Below are positions 8,885-17,795 of a stretch of DNA of 64,000 nt, piece after piece (within the stretch, counting starts at the first letter, position 1; each line of letters starts with the position of its first letter). The translations under genes and the position numbers were made by a program. Location of the stretch: NCBI RefSeq assembly GCF_000375465.1, contig NZ_AQXH01000001.1, positions 1,201,212 through 1,265,211 on the forward strand. Reading direction: 5' to 3'. This stretch comes from Balneola vulgaris DSM 17893. Its GTDB lineage: Bacteria > Bacteroidota > Rhodothermia > Balneolales > Balneolaceae. Below the pieces are notes generated by a model. That model searched no databases and was not told the origin of the DNA. It saw only the letters and a list, made by a program, of their open reading frames with translations.

Positions 8885-10431
8885 GTCGATGATTGCCCAA
8901 ATAACTTAGAAGAAGTCATCCCTACCCCAATTACAACCAAACTTCCTACTAGGGTATATAGAGGCCATGCGATTGCGAGACCTTCGCCTGGAAGAATATT
9001 CTGTACTGGCCCTTTTACTAAGAAGAGTAGCACCACTAAGCCAGTAAAAAAACCAATCACAGCATCTTTCGAGTTAGCTTTTGAGGACAGCATCCCTAAA
9101 CCAAAAGCTCCTAATAACCCACCATAGGTGTACGAAGCAATACCTAACCCGAGCTCAACTACCGTTGGCCTCTCACCCGCTTGCAGTTGAAGTACCGCAA
9201 ATAGAAATGCAGAACCTGTTAAGATTACGCCCCAAACTAATGTGATAATACGAGACGTCTTTAAATCATCCGCATCGGTGTTCTGTTTACCGAAGTACGG
9301 CTTATACAGGTCGTAGGTAGTTGCAGATGCTAACGAATTTAACGATGAACTAAGGCTACTCATGGCTGCAGCAAAGAGTGCCGCTACGATTAAGCCAGAA
9401 ATACCTGCGGGAAGCTGCTCTACTATAAATTTCGCGAAAATCTCATCATTGGTAGCCAAGCCAAGCTCGGTAAATGTCACGCCTTCATAGAAAGCGAATA
9501 GCATTAAACCTACTACTAAAAATAGCGCAAATTGAAACATCACTACCAATCCGCTCCACATCAATGCCTTTTGGCCTGACTTTAAATTACCCGTCGCCAG
9601 TAATCGCTGAACTAATAACTGATCGGTTCCATGCGAAGCTAACGAGAACACCGCGCCCCCTATCACAGCCGTTATTATCGTATATGGCTGCGCGATGAAA
9701 TCGGCAAAACTTAAGTCAAAGCCGGTTCTAAAAATCTGGAATTTATTCCCTTCCTCTGCGAAGGCACTTACGGTATTCCAACCATCAGGTAGTTTATTGA
9801 GTAACACAAACATCGCGATTACTGCACCCCCTAAGTATATTCCCATCTGAACTACATCCATCCATACAACTGCTTTAATTCCCCCAAAAAAGGTGTAAAC
9901 CAAGGTGATTACAGAAATCACAGATATAGAAAGGAGATATAGTTCTAAATCGCCCCAGCCAATGAATGCACCGCCTAATCGAAGTATAATAGCTAGTGGT
10001 ATAGCCGTTGCAAACAAACGAACTCCATCCGCCAATAATCGTGTAACCATAAAAGTAGAACTGGTCACATTACGCATGGTAGCTCCAAATCGTTTTTCCA
10101 AGAACTGATAGGCTGTATACATCTCGCCTTCATAGTATTTTGGAAGGAATAGCAGTGCTACTACTATTCTACCAAGGGCATATCCAATTGTGATTTGAAG
10201 AAAAGTGAGGTTCCCGCCATAAGCTACGGCAGGTATACTTATAAAGGTAAGAGTACTAGTTTCTGTGGCCACTACTGAAAATAAAACTGCCCACCACGGG
10301 ATGCCTTCTCCTCCTAAAAAATAATCTCTTGTTGAAGTCTGCTTGCCAGATGCTCGCAATCCTAAAACAGCAATTCCTATCAGATATAATACTAAAACGG
10401 TGTAATCAAGTAGCGTAAATCCTGTGGTCAT
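8875..10431 (-). CDS. Sodium:solute symporter (SSS/SLC5 family)
   Basis: A polytopic inner-membrane carrier driven by sodium. The 518 residues fit the 13-helix fold. N-terminal LDYTVLVLYLIGIAVLGL is the first helix and is followed by the family's RDYFLGGEGIPWWAVLFS segment. A later stretch (SSLSSSLNSLASATTYD) is the conserved Ser/Thr-rich region near the sodium site. It lies 10 bp downstream of the glycosylasparaginase gene on the same strand and is probably co-transcribed. That suggests it imports a product of that enzyme such as a sugar, amino acid or sialic-acid-like compound. The substrate is not readable from sequence. Confidence 0.92.
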   Translation of the reverse strand: MTTGFTLLDYTVLVLYLIGIAVLGLRASGKQTSTRDYFLGGEGIPWWAVLFSVVATETSTLTFISIPAVAYGGNLTFLQITIGYALGRIVVALLFLPKYYEGEMYTAYQFLEKRFGATMRNVTSSTFMVTRLLADGVRLFATAIPLAIILRLGGAFIGWGDLELYLLSISVISVITLVYTFFGGIKAVVWMDVVQMGIYLGGAVIAMFVLLNKLPDGWNTVSAFAEEGNKFQIFRTGFDLSFADFIAQPYTIITAVIGGAVFSLASHGTDQLLVQRLLATGNLKSGQKALMWSGLVVMFQFALFLVVGLMLFAFYEGVTFTELGLATNDEIFAKFIVEQLPAGISGLIVAALFAAAMSSLSSSLNSLASATTYDLYKPYFGKQNTDADDLKTSRIITLVWGVILTGSAFLFAVLQLQAGERPTVVELGLGIASYTYGGLLGAFGLGMLSSKANSKDAVIGFFTGLVVLLFLVKGPVQNILPGEGLAIAWPLYTLVGSLVVIGVGMTSSKLFGQSSTKK

Positions 10432-10441
10432 GAATATGTAA

Positions 10442-11413
10442 TCAGATCAAATGTTTTGCATCAATTCTTTGGTTTCCTACTTCGGTATTGTACACTCTAC
10501 AATTAAAACCTTTTTGAATTCCATAAGCCCCATAGGCTCCATTTTTATTGAGAGCAATATATCCTACTTGAGTGTTTTTTAAACTTCGATTTTCTCTTTT
10601 ATTCCTATCAACTATTCTTTGAGCTGCTTCCTTACAGGCTTCTTCTGGGGTGCTTCCTTGTCTCATAAGTTCCACGATCAAAGCACTACCTGCTGTTTTC
10701 ACAACTTCTTCCCCTAAGCCTGTTGCGCACGCTGCACCTACTTCTGGGTCAATAAATAGACCTGCCCCTATGATAGGTGAATCTCCAACTCTACCGTGCA
10801 TTTTCCAAGCCGCACCACTTGTAGTACAAGCGCCACTAAGTCTGCCTTCTTTATCTAAGGCGAGCATCCCAATAGTATCATGATTTTCGATATTCACTAC
10901 CGGCTTATATTCTGAAGTTTTAAGCCACTTCTGCCATGCTTGTTCAGCTTTGGGCGTTAATAGATTTTGCGCTTCAAACCCTTGCTCTAATGCGAATTGC
11001 TTTGCGCCTTCACCAGCTAACATGATATGCGGTGTTTCTTCCATCACCTTTCTAGCAACAGAAATAGGATGCATGATATCCTTTAAAAAAACCACGGCAC
11101 CGCAATCGCCTTTTTCATCCATAATACATGCATCAAGCGTTACATTGCCTTCGCGATCAGGTCTTCCCCCATAACCAACGGTCATATTATTAGGATCTGC
11201 TTCCTCTACTTTTACCCCTGCCTCTACTGCATCTAAAGCATATCCGCCTGATTCTAACACATCCCAGGCCGCTTCATTGGCATCATCGGATGTGTGCCAT
11301 GTTGCAATCACAATGGGCTTCGATATTTTTATTGTATCTATAGAATCGCAGCCATTTGTTAGAAATGGTACTCCCCCCAACAACCCTGTCTTTAAAAACT
11401 TTCTTCTATCCAT
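10442..11413 (-). CDS. N4-(beta-N-acetylglucosaminyl)-L-asparaginase family, Tat-exported lipoprotein
   Basis: An Ntn-hydrolase that cleaves the GlcNAc-Asn bond of glycoasparagine, or acts on related isoaspartyl substrates. The N-terminus MDRRKFLKTGLLGG carries a twin-arginine motif. LTNGC at residues 18-22 is a lipobox, so the mature protein is probably a lipid-anchored envelope enzyme. Autocleavage should occur before the Thr of NHDTIG, the usual nucleophile (about residue 181). The Gly-rich GVGD/GAG-type segments around it fit (HGRVGDSPIIGAGLF, ATGLGEE). 323 residues is normal. It lies upstream of and close to an SSS symporter, and 52 bp after rdgB. Confidence 0.9.
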   Translation of the reverse strand: MDRRKFLKTGLLGGVPFLTNGCDSIDTIKISKPIVIATWHTSDDANEAAWDVLESGGYALDAVEAGVKVEEADPNNMTVGYGGRPDREGNVTLDACIMDEKGDCGAVVFLKDIMHPISVARKVMEETPHIMLAGEGAKQFALEQGFEAQNLLTPKAEQAWQKWLKTSEYKPVVNIENHDTIGMLALDKEGRLSGACTTSGAAWKMHGRVGDSPIIGAGLFIDPEVGAACATGLGEEVVKTAGSALIVELMRQGSTPEEACKEAAQRIVDRNKRENRSLKNTQVGYIALNKNGAYGAYGIQKGFNCRVYNTEVGNQRIDAKHLI

Positions 11414-11465
11414 AACCTTAATAAACTTACCCTCAATATTTGGGCAAGCTAACTGAACTACACCT

Positions 11466-12059
11466 TTAATCCAATTCTGCGTCTTTTAAAAACTCAATAA
11501 ACGCCTGAACAGCCCTTCCTCTATGGCTAATATTGTTTTTGATTGCCGCATCTAATTCCGCAAAGGTCTTTTCATAACCTGTTGGCTGAAACACCGGATC
11601 GTACCCAAAACCATTTTCACCCCTTTTATCTAGAGTGATATCTCCTTCACAAATGCCATCAAAAGTATACTCTTTATCATCATCCACTAAGGCAATTACT
11701 GTTCTGAATTGGGCACTTCTATTCTTCTCATCCGACAAGGCCCCTAATAGCTTCATCACATTGTCATTATAAGTAGCATCTTCCCCTGCGTATCGCGCTG
11801 AATAGACTCCAGGTGCTCCATCCAATGCTTCCACTTCTAGCCCTGTGTCATCAGAAAGTGCTGGTATTCCAGTAACCTTATTTACATATCGTGCTTTTTT
11901 AAGTGCATTGCCTTCTAAGGTATCTTGATCTTCAACTACATCTACTAAATCAGGGATATCTAAGGCTGATACTAATTCGATACCAAGCGGAGCCAAAATG
12001 GCTCTCATCTCTTCAATTTTATTTTTATTTCTAGTGGCGAGTATGACTCTATTCAGCAT
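11466..12059 (-). CDS. rdgB: XTP/dITP pyrophosphatase, RdgB/HAM1 family
   Basis: Hydrolyses non-canonical purine triphosphates (ITP, dITP, XTP) and so cleans the nucleotide pool. I choose the ATG at 12059, which gives MLNRVILATRNKNKIEE, the exact family N-terminus. A start at 12098 would add 13 unrelated residues and extend the overlap with the gene before it. Motifs are the SDDTGLEVEALDG active-site segment with its acidic residues, GVYSARYAG, the GFGYDPVF motif, and SHRGRA near the C-terminus. 197 residues is standard. The chosen start overlaps the SemiSWEET gene by 11 bp, which suggests translational coupling. Confidence 0.95.
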   Translation of the reverse strand: MLNRVILATRNKNKIEEMRAILAPLGIELVSALDIPDLVDVVEDQDTLEGNALKKARYVNKVTGIPALSDDTGLEVEALDGAPGVYSARYAGEDATYNDNVMKLLGALSDEKNRSAQFRTVIALVDDDKEYTFDGICEGDITLDKRGENGFGYDPVFQPTGYEKTFAELDAAIKNNISHRGRAVQAFIEFLKDAELD

Positions 12060-12312
12060 CTTTTCTCGGAAATAATTTATAGTAAAGATTAATGGCACTT
12101 CCTACGGTTAACATCCCATTCAAGACGATGTAAACTAGTTCGTTTATGAGCACAGAATGAACTGTGAGTAATAAACTTGAAGAAACATACATCAAAATAA
12201 ACGCGAGGCTTATGTCCGTTTTACCTGCCTTAATGGTTTGAAGTGTCTGAGGGATCCAAGCCCCTATCAGGATTGCAAAACCCGTCCAGCCTAAAATTTC
12301 AATTCCACTCAT
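12049..12312 (-). CDS. SemiSWEET-like PQ-loop small membrane transporter
   Basis: An 87-residue, three-helix membrane protein. Bacterial SemiSWEETs dimerise to form a facilitative sugar channel. The PQ motif is seen in ILIGAWIPQTLQTIKAGKT at about residues 15-33, followed by DISL, which is typical of SWEET half-units. Two more hydrophobic segments follow, with an Asn (VLNGML) in the last helix where the substrate-site Asn is expected. It overlaps the upstream kinase gene by 4 bp (ATGA) and the downstream rdgB by 11 bp, so it sits in a tightly coupled operon. An alternative is another PQ-loop family member. The substrate is unknown. Confidence 0.8.
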   Translation of the reverse strand: MSGIEILGWTGFAILIGAWIPQTLQTIKAGKTDISLAFILMYVSSSLLLTVHSVLINELVYIVLNGMLTVGSAINLYYKLFPRKDAE

Positions 12313-13304
12313 CGCATATCCTTCAAAATATCTTGAATAGCGGTATTACTGAGTCTTGGACCGAATTGAGAAACGACTTTTGAAGATGCAAGACTAGCTA
12401 ATTTACCTGAGCCGGCATAGCTATGGCCATTGGTGATTCCATATAAAAATGTACCTGCAAACATATCGCCTGCTCCGTTGGTATCAACAGCATTTACTTG
12501 GTATGGCTCGATATCAACAAAGGTATCGCCGTCAAAAATCATAGCCCCGTTTTTACCTTGGGTAATAACAAATCGCTTAGCTACTTCTTTTAGCTTTTCA
12601 CGAGCATCCATCACATCTGATGACTCTGTAAATACCATCGCTTCTTCTTCATTACAGAATAATAAGTCAACACTATCACCAATCACTTCTCTAAATGGAG
12701 CTTTAAATCCTTCTACTATTGACGGATCTGAAAGTGTAATAGACGTTTTAACGCCATTCTCTTCAGCGATTTTTTTGGTAAGCTTCATCGCTTCAAAAGC
12801 AGTTGGCGATGCAACGAGGTAACCTTCTAAATAAACATACTCTGAAGCTTTAATGGCTTCTTCATTAACCTCTGCAACAGACAAAGACGTCGTAATGCCT
12901 AAATAAGTATTCATGGTACGGTCGGCATCGTCTGTAACCATCACTAGGCACTTACCAGTAATTCCATCCTCACGATCAGCGTTGTCGAGGTTGGTTGCAA
13001 TTCCAGCATTCGACAAATCATTCAAGTAAAAATCGCCGAACTCATCGTTAGCTACTTTACAGGAGTAAAATGCTTTGCCGCCGAATTGAGACACCGCCAT
13101 TACAGTATTAGCCGCAGAACCACCTGACTTTTTACCAACACTCTTATTGTTGATAGCTCCCAACAACTGAAACTGTGTCTCTTCGTCTACTAAAGTCATA
13201 AGCCCTTTAGCAATACCATGCTCGTTCAAAAACTCTTCTTTAACTTCTACATCGATATCTACTAAAGCATTTCCAATTCCGTAGACGTTGTATTTCTTTG
13301 TCAT
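12309..13304 (-). CDS. PfkB-family carbohydrate/nucleoside kinase, adenosine-kinase-like
   Basis: A ribokinase-fold kinase that phosphorylates a sugar or nucleoside hydroxyl with ATP. The ATG at 13304 gives MTKKYNVYGIGNALVDI, the usual N-terminus. An ATG six codons upstream is also possible. The PfkB signatures are SGGSAANT near residue 65 and DTNGAGDMFAG near residue 285, where the Asp is the catalytic base and GAGD forms the anion hole. The length of 331 residues and overall look match proteins commonly annotated as adenosine kinase in related bacteria. Its stop overlaps the SemiSWEET start, so a role in phosphorylating an imported sugar is an attractive inference. Confidence 0.85.
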   Translation of the reverse strand: MTKKYNVYGIGNALVDIDVEVKEEFLNEHGIAKGLMTLVDEETQFQLLGAINNKSVGKKSGGSAANTVMAVSQFGGKAFYSCKVANDEFGDFYLNDLSNAGIATNLDNADREDGITGKCLVMVTDDADRTMNTYLGITTSLSVAEVNEEAIKASEYVYLEGYLVASPTAFEAMKLTKKIAEENGVKTSITLSDPSIVEGFKAPFREVIGDSVDLLFCNEEEAMVFTESSDVMDAREKLKEVAKRFVITQGKNGAMIFDGDTFVDIEPYQVNAVDTNGAGDMFAGTFLYGITNGHSYAGSGKLASLASSKVVSQFGPRLSNTAIQDILKDMR

Positions 13305-13488
13305 ATTTAAATAATCGTTCAATTAATAATCTTTTGACTCAAACCGAGGTGGGCGTGAATACCATTCCGTTCCGTTTCTCGAACCTCTAAAAGTACGAAT
13401 ATTTAATAGAAAGTGGGGTACTAATCTTGTTTGCTAAAACCTTAAAAAGAACAACTAATCTTAATTCAGTTTTGTTACTTTCCTCACC

Positions 13489-14142
13489 ATGAAAGATTTC
13501 AAGACTTTTTTAATTCAACGGCTGCAACAATCTCTACCAGGAGCAAACGCTCAAAATTTAATGCGTCCTATTCCAGAACATGAAAAATCTGGAAGGCTTG
13601 CTTATTCTCCGAAAGACCAGAATTTTAGGAATAGCAGTGTTCTTGTTCCCATAATTACTTGGAAGGATGAACTTGAAATCATATTTACCCTAAGAGCATC
13701 AGGTATAAAGCACGCTGGGCAAATCAGCTTTCCTGGCGGAGGGCGTGAAGGTGATGAAAGTTTTGAGGAAACAGCCATTCGCGAAGCCCATGAAGAAATT
13801 GGCTTACAAATGGATAATGTAGAAACAATAGGTAGCTTATCGCCATTGTATATTAACCATTCAGAGCATTTAGTAACCCCTATTGTAGGCTTCCTTCATT
13901 CTGAACAAGAGTTTTGTGCAAACCCTAACGAAGTAGATGAAATTTTTACAGTTCCAATTTCGATGTTTTTGAAAGATGAAATCAATAGAACTGAAGATTG
14001 GAACCTGCGAGAAATAAACTATAAAGTGCCATTATGGGAAGTACATGAAGTACCACTTTGGGGTGCAACCGCGATGATGTTAAGTGAATTCGTTGAAATA
14101 TATCGAGAATTTCATTCGCACATTAACCATTCTGCCTCATAA
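13489..14142 (+). CDS. Nudix hydrolase, CoA pyrophosphatase type (NudL/PCD1-like)
   Basis: Probably cleaves CoA or acyl-CoA to 3'-phosphoADP and (acyl-)phosphopantetheine. The Nudix box is complete: GREGDESFEETAIREAHEEI, with the REAHEE metal-binding core, at about residues 84-104. The preceding FTLRASGIKHAGQISFPGGG matches the extra UPF0035 signature that marks CoA-specific Nudix enzymes. 217 residues is normal. The gene is convergent with the FAD oxidoreductase gene, and their coding ends overlap by 20 bp. Substrate specificity is from family knowledge only. Confidence 0.9.
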   Translation: MKDFKTFLIQRLQQSLPGANAQNLMRPIPEHEKSGRLAYSPKDQNFRNSSVLVPIITWKDELEIIFTLRASGIKHAGQISFPGGGREGDESFEETAIREAHEEIGLQMDNVETIGSLSPLYINHSEHLVTPIVGFLHSEQEFCANPNEVDEIFTVPISMFLKDEINRTEDWNLREINYKVPLWEVHEVPLWGATAMMLSEFVEIYREFHSHINHSAS

Positions 14143-15238
14143 GCTTAGCGACATCTCTGCCCAATTGCATACCTAAAGCAACCCCCATTCCACTTAAACC
14201 AACGGCAATAAAAGCTTGATCACCTATAGGCTCTAGCTTATAAGCTTTTGATGGAGTGAAACCCATAATTCCCGACCACTCACGGTCGATTTTCCAACCA
14301 TTCGGTAATTGGAGTACATCATTGGCAAACTCAATTAAATGAGCTTTAATGGATGGATTGATTCCAAAATTCACGGTCTCTTCTTCACTTTTAGCTTGAT
14401 TCCGTGCTCCACCCAACAACAATCTGTCTTCCCCTAGATTTCTAAAATAAATATACCCTTCATCCACGTGGAAGGTGCCTTTCCAAGATAAGTGGTCTAT
14501 TGGCTTTGTGATGAATACATATCCTCTACCTGGAGTTACTTCTAGATCTGGCAAAAGATTTTTACTGAAGGCATTCGTTGCCACTAGTAATTGTTCGCAT
14601 GCTATAATCCAATCATTAGCTAAGCTAATTGATTTTCGATCTTCTGAGATAGCATTCACTTCTGTTTCCCAACGAAACTCCACCCCTACATTAATTGCTT
14701 TTTGATGAAGTGTTTTTAATGCCTTCCCGGGATGTAAAAGCCCTTCAACTCTATTGAAAATCCCTTTATACCCCTGATACTCTCCAAGCTTATAAACCTC
14801 TTCTTCTCCAATAGTTTGTTCCATCCACTCATTTAATTGAGGCACAAACTCCGCCACTTGGTCATACTCGCTTTGCTCTGTGAAAATCTCCCAACCGCCT
14901 ACACTACCGTAGTCCATATTTTCATCACCAATGGTCTCTCGAAGAAGGTTTAGCCCAGCATATCGGCTTTTCACTCTTTGCATTACGGCCGACTTATCTT
15001 CTAACTCAAGATCACTCTTCAACTCCCCCACACTACCGATGCAAGCAAATCCAGCATTGCGTGTACTTGCTCCTATGGGGAAAATGCCACGATCTAGCAC
15101 CAGTACTTTTTTATTGGGCTGATTGAGTTTATAAAAATAAGCAGCCGACATACCGGTAAGTCCCGCCCCTATGATGACCACATCATATTTTTGATTATAG
15201 AGCTCTTCTTCCCAATACGATCTGTTTTGCCCTGTCAT
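14123..15238 (-). CDS. FAD-dependent amino-acid/amine oxidoreductase (DAO family)
   Basis: A flavoprotein of the D-amino-acid oxidase/GlpD superfamily that oxidises a C-N bond. The N-terminus has SYWEEELY and the Rossmann dinucleotide motif VVIIGAGLTGMSAA at about residues 20-33. STRNAGFACIGS, the region contacting FAD, comes next, and the C-terminal GLSGMGVALG closes the FAD site. 371 residues. The layout resembles gamma-glutamylputrescine oxidase-like proteins, but the substrate cannot be fixed. The M20 amidohydrolase gene lies 3 bp upstream on the same strand, so the two likely form an operon that handles an N-acylated or amino compound. Confidence 0.85.
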   Translation of the reverse strand: MTGQNRSYWEEELYNQKYDVVIIGAGLTGMSAAYFYKLNQPNKKVLVLDRGIFPIGASTRNAGFACIGSVGELKSDLELEDKSAVMQRVKSRYAGLNLLRETIGDENMDYGSVGGWEIFTEQSEYDQVAEFVPQLNEWMEQTIGEEEVYKLGEYQGYKGIFNRVEGLLHPGKALKTLHQKAINVGVEFRWETEVNAISEDRKSISLANDWIIACEQLLVATNAFSKNLLPDLEVTPGRGYVFITKPIDHLSWKGTFHVDEGYIYFRNLGEDRLLLGGARNQAKSEEETVNFGINPSIKAHLIEFANDVLQLPNGWKIDREWSGIMGFTPSKAYKLEPIGDQAFIAVGLSGMGVALGMQLGRDVAKLMRQNG

Positions 15239-15241
15239 CGG

Positions 15242-16426
15242 TTACTTTGTATTTAATACTAATGAAGCCATGAGTGGGGCTGCCGTTAAGAAGAAACGAT
15301 CATCCACATTGTATTTTGGGTGATGCCACACATAGGTAGAATCGGATTCTTCACTTCCACTACCTACAAAGAAAAATGCTCCTGGAAAATGCTCTTGATA
15401 GAAGGCGAAGTCTTCGCCAGCCATACTTGGGCGTTCCAAATCAATAACTGCATCTTCCCCGAACAAAGCATTTGTTTGCTCAAGTACATTAAGCGCTTCT
15501 TGCTCTGAATTAATTACTGCTGGGTACCCTTGTTTAAATTTAAAGGTATAACTGCCACCAGCTGCTTCAGTGATACCTTTCAACAAGGCTTCGAGTTTTT
15601 GCTCGATTAATTTTTTAGTGGATTTGCTGAAAGTTCGCACCGTGCCCAACATCTTCACACTTTCAGGAATGATGTTATAGGTAGTCCCTCCTTCAATTTT
15701 ACCAATAGTAATAACCGCTGATTCTGTTGGATCAACATTTCTACTAATGATGCTTTGCACGCCACTAACGAATTGGGAAGCTAATACAATTGGGTCTATA
15801 GCTTCATGAGCACGCGCTGCATGCCCTCCTTTCCCAATTATCTCAATTTCGATTTCATCAGGACTTGCCATAAGGGGTCCAACTCGAGTTGCTACCGTTC
15901 CCGGAGCATGACTTGGCGAAGTATGTAAACCATACACGGCGCTTACATTCTGTGATTGCAAATAACCAGTCTCACATAAAAGCTTACCACCTCCAGGCAA
16001 ACGCTCTTCACCTGGTTGAAATACGAGTAGTACTCGCCCCTCTATTTCGTCACGAAGCTCCATCAAAATGGTAGCCACACCTAATAAATTTGAGGTGTGT
16101 GCATCATGACCACAGCAATGAGCCACTCCTTCTACTTTCGAATAAAACTCTTTTTTAAAATCCCCTTCTTCTTGAATGGGTAGAGCATCAATATCAGCTC
16201 GAAGTGCAATTACGCGATCAGATTTCTTAGCTCCTTCAATAATGCCCACACACCCTGTTTCTAGTGGACTCTCGTAAGGAATGCCCAGATCGTCTAACCG
16301 AGATTTTATGTACTTGGTAGTTTCAAATTCTTGGTAACTCAATTCTGGATGCTGATGAAGATATTTCCGGGTACCCACCATTTCTTGGAAATATTTCAGA
16401 GCTAATTCTTTTATTCGTGCGTGCAT
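15242..16426 (-). CDS. M20-family metallo-amidohydrolase (N-acyl-amino-acid amidohydrolase/hippuricase type)
   Basis: A zinc amidohydrolase that removes acyl groups from N-acyl amino acids. The motifs are QHPELSYQE near the N-terminus, RADIDALPI with a conserved Asp, and HCCGHDAHTS at about residues 98-107, which supplies metal-binding Cys and His. The catalytic GEERLPGG, GLHTSP and the C-terminal PSMAGEDFAF with metal ligands are also present. The inserted dimerisation domain spans about 185-295. 394 residues is standard. It is the first gene of a probable two-gene operon with the FAD oxidoreductase. Cytoplasmic: no signal peptide is seen. Confidence 0.9.
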   Translation of the reverse strand: MHARIKELALKYFQEMVGTRKYLHQHPELSYQEFETTKYIKSRLDDLGIPYESPLETGCVGIIEGAKKSDRVIALRADIDALPIQEEGDFKKEFYSKVEGVAHCCGHDAHTSNLLGVATILMELRDEIEGRVLLVFQPGEERLPGGGKLLCETGYLQSQNVSAVYGLHTSPSHAPGTVATRVGPLMASPDEIEIEIIGKGGHAARAHEAIDPIVLASQFVSGVQSIISRNVDPTESAVITIGKIEGGTTYNIIPESVKMLGTVRTFSKSTKKLIEQKLEALLKGITEAAGGSYTFKFKQGYPAVINSEQEALNVLEQTNALFGEDAVIDLERPSMAGEDFAFYQEHFPGAFFFVGSGSEESDSTYVWHHPKYNVDDRFFLTAAPLMASLVLNTK

Positions 16427-16538
16427 TTTATCTATCTAATTTCGTAGTAAATCCAATAATACGGTTTAAATTTCTAATGTGTAACTTTAGAGGTTAAGGT
16501 TCGTAGGTAACCGGCACTAATATTTTAAAACGAAGGAC

Positions 16539-17795
16539 ATGAAATCTAGATCTTGGGAAATCATTGTTGCAGGGCTTTTTCTTTTTTTTGTTGCAGTATT
16601 TATTACCAACAAAAATGATTCAAAAACTCATGATCAGTACACCTTGCAGGAGCCACCTAAACCTCCTATGCCTCCACATATCCCCAACCCTTCATTTACC
16701 ATAGATGTGGATGATTTTTCCGATGCTCAAAGCATGGAGGAATTCAAAAATTTAGATTCCATGGCGGATCTAGATAAACTCAGAAAGCTTTCAGCACTTA
16801 TTCCCAAAGAAACCAATGATGAATTAAAAGCAGAGTTCGACAAAGTATTAGCAGAGCTAGAAAAAGAAGACATCAAGATCGAATTTAATTTTGAAGAAGG
16901 CTTAATTCGAATCAATAAAGAATATAAAGTTAGAAAAGGTGAGTGGAGCGAAATCTCCTCTGGTGTTTATACTTTTACAGAGGAATTCGACGCTACTACA
17001 CTTAAAAATGCACGCCTTCTTACTCAAAGCGGGTCGCTTATTATTCAGGGTAAAGATACTGAAAAAGCATCCATCAGTATTAATGCTTCAGGTCAAATCG
17101 ACAATACAGATTATCTAGACGAGCTTATTCAATCGACAATAATTGTTGAAAAAGAAGCACTAAATATCGACCTCAACTTAAATCAAGGTATTGAGTCTCC
17201 TAATATTCAGTTGCAAACCACTTTAACTGTTCCTATTAATACCAACATTACTGGATATACAGCCGGTGGCCATATTGAGATGGACTTCATCTCTGGAAAG
17301 CACAACCTTCATACTCTTGGTGGGAATATCAGACTAAAAGATATTGATGGTGTAACGACGGCTTTAACTGAAGGTGGGCGTATTACCTTAAACGACTCGG
17401 AAGGCACGATGACCTTAGAATCTTTAGGAGGTCATCTGATAGTTGATAATTTTGCAGGTGCTCTAGTAATGAAAACTACCGGGGGTAATATTAAAGCCAC
17501 TGAAACTAGAGGGCAGGTTTCGGTAATTTCAGGTGGTGGCCCCATTTTTCTTCAGTTAAATGAGCTAAACGCTGATGTAAATATTGAAAATGGTGCTGGC
17601 CAAATTGAATTACATATTCCATTAAACAGTTCAGCAAATCTGGATATTACAGCTACTAAAATTGATCTACATTCTGGCTTCTCATTTTCTGGCGACCGAA
17701 AAAAACAGCGATTGGTGGGCAAAATTGCAGACGGTGGGCCAGAAGTAAATATTAAGACTGGATATGGAACTGTTCTTATAAGCCAAAATGACTGA
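16539..17795 (+). CDS. Membrane-anchored DUF4097-like beta-repeat protein
   Basis: Function unknown. The 418-residue product has an N-terminal signal-anchor (IIVAGLFLFFVAVFI, residues about 8-23). A Pro-rich linker (EPPKPPMPPHIPNPS) follows, then an acidic, partly helical section (about 65-130). The C-terminal half is a parallel beta-type domain in which a GG-x-[IL] motif recurs about every 20 residues: GGHIEM, GGNIRL, GGRITL, GGHLIV, GGNIKA, then GAGQIEL. This matches the putative-adhesin DUF4097 fold seen in Bacteroidota envelope proteins. Weak ribosome-site-like GAAGGA precedes the ATG. Its last 8 bases overlap the mnmD start, so the two are probably translated in a coupled way. Confidence 0.65.
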   Translation: MKSRSWEIIVAGLFLFFVAVFITNKNDSKTHDQYTLQEPPKPPMPPHIPNPSFTIDVDDFSDAQSMEEFKNLDSMADLDKLRKLSALIPKETNDELKAEFDKVLAELEKEDIKIEFNFEEGLIRINKEYKVRKGEWSEISSGVYTFTEEFDATTLKNARLLTQSGSLIIQGKDTEKASISINASGQIDNTDYLDELIQSTIIVEKEALNIDLNLNQGIESPNIQLQTTLTVPINTNITGYTAGGHIEMDFISGKHNLHTLGGNIRLKDIDGVTTALTEGGRITLNDSEGTMTLESLGGHLIVDNFAGALVMKTTGGNIKATETRGQVSVISGGGPIFLQLNELNADVNIENGAGQIELHIPLNSSANLDITATKIDLHSGFSFSGDRKKQRLVGKIADGGPEVNIKTGYGTVLISQND

